Assembly: GCA_030062745.1 (NCBI GenBank)
Contig: CP099849.1
Location: 4,138,586-4,202,585 of the forward strand
Length of the DNA: 64,000 nucleotides
Source of the DNA: Capitulum mitella
Lineage: Eukaryota; Arthropoda; Thecostraca; Pollicipedomorpha; Pollicipedidae
Reading direction: 5' to 3'
Part shown: in pieces, positions 35,915-45,304 of the stretch
How positions within the stretch are numbered: the first letter of the stretch is position 1
Layout: each line of letters opens with the position of its first letter
Position numbers and translations under genes: made by a program
Notes under the pieces: generated by a model
Database searches by the model: none
The model's input: only the letters and a program-made list of their open reading frames with translations
Told to the model about the DNA's origin: nothing

Positions 35915-37760
35915 ACGAAAGACTCACTTCCGTGGAAATGTGAAGAACGGGTATGTGCAAATTGGATGGTAGGGTTCGTTTGGGGGAGGTGTCATGACCT
36001 TTGACCTGGTCAAGCAATTTCAAACCAGGCTGATGTGTGACAGGCACGTGTGTGCCCACCAAACTGTACCACAATCGGACAACGAGAAGCACTTAATCAA
36101 TCAGTCTTCGTAAAATAGCCTCATGGCATATTTCTCAAGCCTTACTTGGCAACACTGAATTCGAGCACTTAACCCTATTCCCGGCAGGGGGAGGCGGAAT
36201 CCGCCCCCTCTCGGGTTTTTTGCTTACCAATTCCAGGCTTTTTAACGCAGCTTCACGACACCTGGTGACTTTTCCTAGCTATTCCTTCTACGCGCTGTGA
36301 CAAAATTTCGAAATTCTATTTTGCTCAGGGGCGGAGCCAGGCAACGTTTTTGGGAGGCACCTCAGGTCATTTTTGGCCATGTTGAGGGTAAAAGGAAAAT
36401 GTCTGCCAAAAACAGAGTTTTTAAGATAGAACTTAAAACTTTATATGAATATATAGCTAAATAGTTGGGCAATGTGCATATGTAATTTTGTTTGTCTGAG
36501 ACTGCTTTACAAGGTCAGGTCAAGGTCAAAAGTCAAAATTTGTTTTTTTGCAATAATTTTGGCGCCGTTTTTTCAAATGCCAAACCCGGAATACATATGA
36601 CGTCAAAAGATGCCCTCTACTTGTGTACCAAGTTTCAGCTTGATATCAGGTCAGGTCACGGAGCTATGACCTAAAATGTCAGTGCACGTACCCTATATCG
36701 CAAAAGCCAAAAAATGAATTTTTTGGAATAGAGTGAATTTAATCGATTAAAAACGTTTAAAGATAATACTGAATGCACACGACATCATTCCAGGTGAACC
36801 CAAGGTCACTAGAGGTCATTTAAGGTCAAAGGTCACAAGTTGATCTGAAGAACGTGTGACTATGACAGTTCCCCCTTTTTTATGTCCCTGGCACCGCCTA
36901 TGCTAACATTATACAAACATTGTAATGCGATTTGTACTTCTTTAGCATAACATGACTAGCAGAAGCTAATAAAGTGTTTTGGCCTCTTTTGTTCATTCCG
37001 TTATTGGAAAACTAATCCCCCTATTTTTGAAACCCTGTGAACGCCCATGAATTTTCTCAAAATTTCAACTTTGCATACCCATGGTGAAAGCCCTATCTAT
37101 AATCTCTCGATTGATGCCAGTTTCATCGAAATCGGTCCATAAACAACGGAGTTATAAGAAGTCAAAAAGTACCCCCCATTTTGACATTTTTGCCCCCCTG
37201 TATCCACAAATTTCAAAATTTTGCAAATTTCTTGTTATAAAAATGTAGTTCACGTCACGGCAAATCGATTGCCGTTTGTTGCGATGAAATCGGATAAGTA
37301 GTTCTCGAGATCTCAGGGGGGGCCGAATCCGCCCCCCCTGCCGGGAATCGGCCATACCATCTAGCCCTCCGGGAATAGGGTTAAGGACATATTCCGCGAC
37401 ATCTTCGTAAAGATTATGATGGGCGAACATGGTTAAAACGCTCCTTCTGGCTTAGCCAGGTCAAAGGTCATCCCGAGGTCACCAAAAAATAAACTTAATT
37501 ATGAAATGTAGAATATTTCTCTTTTGAATGACGCTAATCACACCTTCCTGTGATAGTCTATCGCCGAATTATGGGTATTTGAATCACGCAATGCCTGTAA
37601 AAGTCGGTGACTTTTCATGACCGGCAACTTTGACCTCAGAGATTATCCAAGTCTAAAACTGTATGGCTGATCATATTTTGATAGGTACTACGAGCTTGCA
37701 AAATTTCGTCAAAATCGAAAGGGGTAGAGTCATTTTTTGTGAGATTTGATATGGAATTAT
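35915..37760 (+). repeat. G-family repeat, copy G2, interrupted by P2
   Basis: The left part is 35915-36172 and the right part 37381-37760; both align with inverted G1. In G1 the junction reads GACACTTGGGGACATATTCC. In G2 it reads GAGCACTTAA, then the P element, then TTAAGGACATATTCC, which places the insertion exactly. AGGTCAAAGGTCA sites are at 35995-36007 (complement) and 37458-37470. Confidence 0.7.
36173..37380 (+). mobile_element. P-family TTAA element, 1,208 bp (copy P2)
   Basis: TTAA at 36169-36172 and 37381-37384. Ends are CCCTATTCCCGG in both directions. The subterminal hairpin GGCGGAATCCGCC is near 36191 and a second G7/C7 hairpin near 37316. It is inserted in G2. AGGTCAAAGGTCA lies at 36823-36835 and TGACGTCA at 36598-36605. 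Non-coding. Confidence 0.92.
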
Positions 37761-38815
37761 CCTTGTGTATTTTAGCTTTTTTATTTTATGATGTCAACGT
37801 GAGGTTTGCAATGTGTCGCAAGCAAACAGGAAGGGCACACCTACTCACACGGGCAGCAATTTGCAAAAAATAAAAAATAAAAAAACATGCATAGGTTATA
37901 GCTGAAGCACATGCGATGTTCATATCTTACAAATCGGACTTAAAGGGAATGTCCAACTTAAACACATGTTTCGAACTCATAAAGTCAAATTGTAGCCTGT
38001 AGTCAAAGGAGCCTATCTAGAACATTCTTCTTACTCGAAACTCTACCATTTGGAGGTTCAGAGCGATTTTCCAGCATTGATGTCAACACTTGTCATCACG
38101 CAGCATGAATTTCCGCGTGCTTCGAATGGGCATCAGGGATGGCGCAGTTACTGTGCATTCCAAACAAATATTAACCAGTAAGCAACGACTTTGTACGTTA
38201 TTCCATTACGATGTTGTATATCTGGGCCGTGAAAGTGAACATTTGGCAGTTATGACAATGTCACAGGAACCAAACTACTGCAAGTAAGCAAGTCTAATGA
38301 CTTTTGTAAGTAGACCTTGTGGAAAACTAACAAAAACTTTATGCTAAAATTACCACTTATATGTTACGTTGTAGATTTTCCAGTAAGGTATCAATCTTAG
38401 CGGTATTAGTTTCGGCATAAAATGACAGCCGGTTCATATGGCTCAGTCTACCACTAAACAGTCGTGTTGGTCGTGACCTGATGAACAATGGCCTTGTGAT
38501 ACATGGAAACCATGCGTCTGACGTTCTGGGGGCATTGTTAAATCTTCATATCGACGTGCCGAAGACGATTTTTTTCTGAGCGCCCTAACGGGCTGATGGC
38601 TTTGTTACATATCACCTTCCCCAAGCTGTGTGTTGGTGGCATTCGGATATCTGCGCGTTGGGAATTGCGTGTAACGCAGCGAGACCTTTCAATAGCCTAG
38701 TCAGTTCTGTCAGTAAGACGCAAAACTAAATCTCCAAGGAGGCGTCGCCGAGAGCCAGCAACTCAAGAGATATGCGCATCAGCTACCGGCAGGAATGCAA
38801 GTAGCGGCCCACCGA
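37761..38815. other. No recognisable gene
   Basis: AT-rich, apparently single-copy within this window. Nothing is recognised. The 65-codon frame at 38090-38287 is not supported. Confidence 0.4.
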
Positions 38816-38819
38816 AGCT

Positions 38820-39450
38820 CTTTAGCGCTTTCGCGCTCGCAAACTGCATGTTTAAACCGGCCATGCCGGCCGGGAAACGGAGACAAGGCACTTATCACCC
38901 TCCTCAGCACGCGCCGCCGCCGCGGCAGCCGCCAGTTTATCACGGCGACAAGCCGCGGACAGAAGCATTATCGGCGCCTCGGTGCCGGCCCACAGTGGCA
39001 ACATTTGCATAGCTATGCACGGACATTAATCCTGCCGGGGCGCGCCGCCAGACCGCGTCGAGTCGCGCCCCTCCCCGCCACTTCCGCCGCGGCGGAGCGG
39101 AGTCCGAGCCGCGAGCGGCGGGCCGTGCTCGCGAGCGTCCCGCCGGCGCCGTCGGGACGTCGAGTCGACGCGTCGTCGAGTCGCGCGTCGCACGGCTGGC
39201 GGCCGGCTCAAGCGTGCGGCGCGGCGGCGGTCGCGGCGCGCCGTCAGCGGCGTGTTCGGACCGGACAAAGGGCGGCCGGGCGACCAGGGTTTTCCATTAG
39301 GCCGGCCCGCGGCCCGGGTACGGCCTCCGGCAGCCGCTCGCCAGCTGATTCCGCGCGCTGGTCGCGATGTCAGAGTGCGGACTGTCTGGCTCGGGATGAC
39401 GCCTGAGAATGCTCGTGACGGAAGGCTTTGCCGCCACCTGCCGTAACGGC
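38820..39450. other. GC/CpG-dense island 7 with octamer motif
   Basis: CpG-dense, with a perfect octamer ATTTGCAT at 39003-39010 next to ATGCAC and ATTAAT inside a less GC-rich pocket. A 203-codon plus-strand frame (38795-39406) is low-complexity Arg/Ala/Ser and is opposed by a 157-codon minus frame, so I do not call it a gene. A CTAGT-type tandem (TAGTCTAGTCTAGTC) follows at 39505-39560. Confidence 0.5.
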
Positions 39451-39907
39451 GGGTTTTCTTCTGCGCAGCCAGTTTTGGACACTGTTGATGAAGAAGCACC
39501 TCGCCAGTAGTCTATTTAAGTGTAGTAGTCTAGTCTAGTCTACTAGCCTGCTAGTCAGGAAATACCATTTCCATCAATATCGCATTGATGTCATCAAGAA
39601 CTGTTTCTGGCTTCTTTATATCGAATGAGTTTCGTCGGCACAAATCGCTGGAGATGATGGCGTTGGAGGCATTCAGATCAAGTGAGAATTTCGCCGCTCT
39701 CGACAAAGCCAAGTGGTTCATAAATCTTATTTGGAAATAAATGGATGATTGCGAAGTGCCTTGAAAGCGGCTACCGTTCAACGTTTGAGTTTATTTCTAA
39801 GATTGTCCGGACAATCATGTCACTTCTAACACGCAAGCCGGCGTATTATGTCAATATTAGGCGCCTGCTCTTGTTTCCGAGTGGTGGCTAGCTCATAACC
39901 GTCTTAA

Positions 39908-41110
39908 CCCTTGCTCGTATAGAGCCTTCTGCATGACGCGGACGTATAGGGGAGGACTGGTACGATCCCCCCGGCAATTTCCACACCGTGCGCCTCAGGA
40001 AAAACGTCCTGTTGCTGGCGATAAAATCTCGTGACAGGTGTCCATTTTTGAGGTCTCAGATCAACGGATGACCTTCCAGGTCGGGTCAAAGGTAAAAAAT
40101 TGGCAGGAAGTGGTGCTTTTTGAGTTTACGCGCAAACCAACACAAAGAATAAGTGACCATGAGGGAAAACAAACATCATAGTGCTCGTCAATCAATTATG
40201 AGTCTATCTGCACCCCAAATGATTTTATTTTACCCATGGGGTACCATCCAGGTCATGCTAAATCAGTCCTTGTCAGTCGAGGTCGTTGACTTAAATACGT
40301 TCGTGAAGCTGTAAAAGCATTGTTGTAGACAATAACAGATGCTGAAGCCCAATGTAGCATCCCAATTAACAAACACTGTTGTCGAATAGCATATCAAGGT
40401 CATTTTAGGTCACCCAAGACCATCTTAGGTCACCCAAGGATATCTGAAGCTAGCGACCTAGAGTGACCTCGGATTAGCCAAAAATCGTAACTTAGATGCC
40501 TTAAAAACTTTTTCTGAGTTCATATCCAACACAAAATCTAATTTTAGGCATGCCGTGGTATTACAGGCCCACCACTTCGCGGCCGTCACCGCTCCGCCCA
40601 TGGGAGCAAGTGAGGCGTTTGCTTCACTGCGCCCTCTTTTGGAGAAATAAAAGATGAATTGCACCAAATTTATATCACTTGATTCCGTACACCTCAATCG
40701 ATCCCAATATTTAGGTTGTTTGCGATACCTATTTCCTGTCGCGTTCCTCAATTTAAAAGTAACGTGTTTCTCGCCGTAGCTCATGACCTCAGTTTACACC
40801 CCCGATAAACCCGGCAGTGAACATAAGCCTACTAAATCTATGTAAAAACTTATAGAGTATACAATTTGGAGTCGATTGACATATTTTTTTATTGCGTTTG
40901 TGCACTCCAACCGTTGCACAGTGAGACAAAACTGAGACCGTTGTAAACCGGTCACGTCGGCGCGCGAAAACGGCTGACATGGTTCCGGCTATGACGTCAC
41001 AGCCCGTTACCATGGCAACGTAGAAGAAAACCTTTTCCACCATAAGATGTGGAAAGGATGCTACAAAGGTTGCAACCAATGACAGATGGATCAAACTGAC
41101 CGTTCGGAAA
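39908..41110 (+). mobile_element. K-family TTAA element (copy K1)
   Basis: TTAA at 39904-39907, then CCCTTGCTCG. A GGGGAGG...CCCCCC hairpin lies near 39950-39980. The interior aligns in inverted order with K2 over about 1.1 kb: CACACCGTGCG, CAATTATGAG, CAGGTCATG, TTTAATTTTAGGCATG-like and GCCGTAGCTCATGA blocks. The right end is not clean (about 41110). Contains a CRE and an RFX X-box close together. Non-coding; piggyBac-like by its left end. Confidence 0.65.
40992..41019. promoter_or_regulatory. CRE (TGACGTCA) plus RFX X-box (GTTACCATGGCAAC)
   Basis: A perfect CREB/ATF palindrome at 40992-40999, and 6 bp further a 14-bp X-box at 41006-41019. The X-box is two near-perfect inverted GTTNCC half sites, the form bound by RFX factors. 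In K2 the same place reads TGACGTGA and ATTACTATGGCAGC, so both sites have decayed there. Binding is inferred from sequence alone. Confidence 0.5.
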
Positions 41111-41317
41111 TTATCGTCGGAAAACCCAGGGAGACATGCATCAGCACCCCATAAGGGCGAGAGTCAAGCTTCGGATACTCCCGTCCATTTGTAAGGGAGT
41201 TTTCTATTGGACAGTCCTCCCAAGTGCTTAATGATTTATCAATGAAATTCAAAAATTTTTGCATCATTTTACGAAATGATTAGTATTAAGCTGAAATGGA
41301 TTCATTATTCCTCTCTC

Positions 41318-41340
41318 TCTCTCTCCACTTATATAAATAA

Positions 41341-41388
<48 letters not shown>

Positions 41389-41402
41389 ATATATATATAT
41401 AA
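41318..41402. repeat. (CT)n then (TA)n microsatellite
   Basis: CTCTCTCTCTC at about 41312-41325, followed by more than 50 bp of TATA alternation to 41400. Confidence 0.9.
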
Positions 41403-41649
41403 ACGCATACATACGACGATCCTAATCGGTTTCACTTATGTACGGCTAAAACATTCAACGAGTTAATACACCACGCACTATCTTAGCCAAAAGCGGGGCA
41501 GGTAAGTTGCGCTTCTCCGCATGGATCAATGAAAAAGGTGGGGCGTATTCCCAAAGCCATCAGCCTCAAGGGCTATTACTCTTAAGTTTCTTTGTTCTAC
41601 CCACGCAAACGGATTTATAACCCAAACAAGAGAGTCCCTCCTACACACG

Positions 41650-42150
41650 CAGAGCGGCTTCTTCGTGTTTAGGACGCGGTACTCGCACGCCACGGGGACT
41701 CGGGGCCTGTCCGGCCCCGGCTCGCGCAGGATTTCAATATGCCTCCGCGGATGGCGGCCCCTCCATTACAGCGCGGCACCTGACTGTGCTCGGTCACGGA
41801 AGGGCAGCGCATGCAACCTGGAAACATGTTTACCGACGGTAATCAGCCGGCCTCGGAAAGGCTTCGGCCCCACGCGGCGAAGGCTCGGACGCGCCTCCAG
41901 AGGGCGGCGAACGTGGCGCAGGCCGGGCCCGTCACCCCGCCGAGGCCGGCCCGCCGCCCCGGCCGGCGGACCGCCGGCCATTGCCATGCAAACGGGCCAA
42001 CTTCGCCGCCGGTGGATCATCCCGCAGTTAAAGGCTCAGAAAAGCGCGGCAAAGTTTGGCTGTTGGCTCTAATAGTGCGAGCGTCGTTAAATTATCGCGC
42101 CCGGCAGCAGCCGCCTGCCGTAGCTGTCACAGCGGCGGACAGGGAATTCC
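41650..42150. other. GC/CpG-dense island 8 with Sox-Oct-like motif
   Basis: CpG-dense, with CATTGCCATGCAAAC at 41979-41993. This differs at two positions from the composite Sox-octamer site CATTGTNATGCAAAT. The 135-codon and 114-codon frames are low-complexity and opposed by a minus-strand frame. Confidence 0.5.
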
Positions 42151-42360
42151 TCTGATTACCGGGCTCTTTCTTTGATGTGGGAGAGGGCTGACGGAGTGGT
42201 TAAAAATCTTATTCGAGCAGTTTTCCTTTCCAGGTATGTCCCGAATTAGGCTGAGAACAACAAACACTGGGATGACTTTTTGACAGCAAAATATGTTGTG
42301 AGTCTTATGCCATCGCATTTACGTTGACATTGCCATCATTGGTTAATTTCTTGTGAAGAC

Positions 42361-42721
42361 GTCGACTTTTTGCGTATAATTGCGCCTCTAGAGAAGAGAT
42401 AAATGTCATTCTTGCGCAATGATTATAAAGAGATAGTCTTCATCCTTACTTTGCTGACAAAGGATGCCAAACAAGGCAATTCAGTCTCATGATGCCTCAC
42501 CGCGTATGAAGACAAATTCGTAACTCGCCATCAAATCATTATGATCGTAGTGTAAAAGTTGACATTTTTGCGTAGGAATTAGTCCCCTAAAGAAAAGACC
42601 ATTTTTGTTTGTTGCTTACTTAGAGACGGCGTTTGTTCTTGCTTGGCTAGTAATGGATGACAAAGAAAGCGATTTAGTCTTATGATGTCTCATCACGTAT
42701 GAAGACAAGAATTTGACTCGA
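42361..42721. repeat. Tandem duplication, period about 198 bp
   Basis: Two diverged units start at 42361 and 42559. Each has GTYGAC(A)TTTTTGCGTA near its start, CTAGAGAAGAGA/CTAAAGAAAAGA, GACAAAGGATG/GATGACAAAG, TYAGTCTYATGATG and CGTATGAAGACAA near its end. The words AGTCTTATGCCATC and GTTGACATT at 42301-42330 look like the tail of an earlier, partial unit. Not coding. Confidence 0.7.
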
Positions 42722-42769
42722 CGGGATCAAAAACGGTCAGTGAGGCAAGAGTTTCTACATAAACTTTCG

Positions 42770-43001
42770 TCCGTATGGGGGGGGGGGGCGTGTTTGCAAC
42801 CCCCTAATGTTATCCGAGGATGACCTCCAGCGGTTTGTTTAATCTGCCTAAAATTTGTGAGTCCTCTTGGGCATCCTTTCCGCATCTTGCAGTGCGAATA
42901 TCTTTTCTGATACGCTGCCATAGTAATGAGCCATCACGTCATAGCGGGAACAATGTCAGCAGTTTTCACACGCCACGCGGCCGTTTGACAGCGGTACATG
43001 T

Positions 43002-43032
<31 letters not shown>

Positions 43033-43986
43033 TCAAAATCGTATGGTCTGAAAGACTATAGATGTATTTGGTAGACTTTTCTCAATGCCGAGATTATCGA
43101 ACGTGCAAACTGAGCTCATGAGCTACGGCGGGAAACGAATTGCTTTTTGGCCCTGGAAATACGATGGGAAATAAATATCGCAAACAGTCTATATCGCGGT
43201 GTTGCTTGAGCTGTTAATAATCGAGTGTTTCAAATTTGGTTCAATTTAACTTGTATTTCATGAAAAAAGGGTGCAATGTAGTGAAGGTCTGACTTTTGCT
43301 CCGAAGGGCGGAACGGCGCCGGTCACCGGGTGATTAGCCGGCAATGACAAACCATGCCTAAAATTAAACATTGCGGTGAATATCGGCTAAAAACGATTTT
43401 GCGCATCCATGTCATGATTTTTGAATAATTCAAGGTTATTTTAGGTGACTGGCTTAAGACAAACCTGCATGACCTAAGATGACGTTCAGACGTCGTTTGA
43501 CAAAAGTGTTGGTTAATTCAGACGCTACATTTGACTTCAGCTTATCTTGTTTCATACCAAAAACTACTTCTGTAACTCTGAGAACGCATTTAAAGCGACG
43601 ACCCCGCTGGACAAGGACCGACTTAACATGACCTGGGCTAAACTGCATGGGTGAAATGAGACCATGTGGAGTACAGATAGGCTCATAATTGACTGAAGAA
43701 CCCAATGATATTCGTTTCGGCTCATAACCATTCGTTCCTTGCCGTTCATTTATTTCCACATTAAAAAAAGAACCATTTCTGCCAATTCTTGACCTTTCGT
43801 CCGACCTGGAAGACCGCCCGTTGACATAAAACCTTAAAGTGAAATATCATTCGCAAGATCTTGTCAAGCGCAACAGTTTTTCCGTGATGTTCTGGGACGC
43901 ATGGTGTGCAAATGGCCGGGTTGTCGGACCAATACCCCCTCTTCTCATTCGCCTGCGTTATGCAAAAACCCCTACGAGAGCGAGGG
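42770..43986 (-). mobile_element. K-family TTAA element, decayed (copy K2)
   Basis: The right boundary reads CGAGGG then TTGA, a decayed TTAA (43987-43990). Inside it is a G5/C5 hairpin near 43937-43970. The minus strand aligns with K1 throughout. A (TA)n tract at 43000-43028 interrupts the alignment. Near the left end is a G10 run (42779-42788) with CCCCC near 42799, probably the opposite hairpin. Open frames of about 100 codons lie within it and are not genes. Confidence 0.65.
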
Positions 43987-44363
43987 TTGAACCGTATGTC
44001 TTTAGTCTCCGGATGCCATTTTACACTTTTCTTTGGCTTATCGACCGCAAACAATGACGTAACGCAAGGCTGCATTATGTAGCTGAAACACATTATGTGG
44101 CTGGAAGTACTTTCATGTTTCTGTTTTGTTTCAGGTGCCAACGCTTTTACTGGATGATTCTGGTTCCATGGAAGCGTCTTAAGAAAGAAGGCAATTTTTG
44201 AGTACGTTTTTACAGTTGGGTTTGCGACCTACTTTATTTCGATGTGATATTTAAACTTTGTTGAATCTTTGCCAACCCCCAATAAAATAACCATTCTTGC
44301 AATTCACAGCGTGAGGGCTATGAATTTGTTCCATTTCAGTACTATCGTGTTCCCTTACATTAA

Positions 44364-44430
44364 CCCTCTGCGGGCCACTTTGCCGAAGTACCCAACGAGA
44401 GAGGGTCGATTCGACCCTCTGGTGTTTCGA
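44364..44430 (+). mobile_element. Left end of a TTAA element (J), other end not found
   Basis: TTAA at 44360-44363, then CCCTCTGCGGGCC and the palindrome GAGGGTCGATTCGACCCTC at 44401-44419. This is the classic layout of short piggyBac-like elements. I cannot find the matching right end before the C4 element at 45301. Confidence 0.55.
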
Positions 44431-45300
44431 AAACTGAGTGTAATAATGCATTCGAGTAGGACACTGCGGGTTAGATTTTCCCCTTTTTCTGCAACGGACG
44501 TCCAACTAAAAGCTCTAAAATGAATGAAATTACCTAGCAATGGGCCTTCCGTTGTGACCTTAACTACGCTGTACAACAAATATTGCAAAATAGTTGCGAT
44601 GAAAGCACAAGCATTTAGCCATTGAGCGTATTTTCAGGTACATAAAATCAGGCAATTTCGCATGATCTGCATTTCGAATACGTTTTTATCAAAATCGTGA
44701 ACCCACTCAGAACGCCCGTGCCGTTCGGTGACGAATTTCGTGCTGCGGTAATAATTCGGCGCGCTGCGCTCTGCTCCCGGACACCGAATCGTCCATTAAT
44801 TTCCGGATACGACCACTCTGCGAGATTTCCACCGTCAAATGGTGTCTTCCTGGGAGCGGGATAGCCTTGAGGGTTATTATGCCCGGCTATAAAATCGCAC
44901 GCAAGAATCCTAAGCCCCAGGGGTGCTCTTAAGGTCGAGATTGTTCACTTTGCGCGGTCATTACCTCGTTCTCAAAAACCCTCAAAATGTCTTCAAATTT
45001 GCGCTTGACGAGTTCCTCATGCATGATGCGATTGCCATGTATTTTGCGTTATGTGTGTAGCGGTGTCCTGCGTGCAGAAGCAGGTGCCTTTTACTTAAAC
45101 ATTGACAGCCAGTTCTGGAAATGCAGCTGGCGATTCAACACGTGCGCTTTGTTTGGTAATCTGGCCAAATACAGCCCCCATTCAGTCGTCATTGAATGCG
45201 AGATGCTGAAGCGACTATAGGGAATTTTCCGCCATGACATGTACTTTTAACTTGAATGTCTGGATATACTTGCAGCAAACCTCAATGATACCCACTTACA
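44431..45300. other. No recognisable gene
   Basis: It may be the body of element J. A GC-richer patch at 44700-44830 (CGGCGCGCTGCG) is too short to call an island. Confidence 0.35.
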
Positions 45301-45304
45301 TTAA

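Noticed and set aside
38795-39499. 203-codon (+) and 157-codon (-) frames in island 7
   Set aside because: Same reasons: mutual overlap, low complexity, no domain.
41478-41496. Minus-strand GCTTTTGGCTAAGAT resembling the 5' region of U2 snRNA
   Set aside because: Only about 15 bases match. The upstream CGCTTCTCGG start and the downstream branch-recognition and Sm regions do not, so it is not a U2 gene.
41490-41510. CAG/GTAAGT splice-donor-like site, possible spliced-leader gene
   Set aside because: No leader-RNA structure, Sm site or tandem copies; a lone donor consensus is common.
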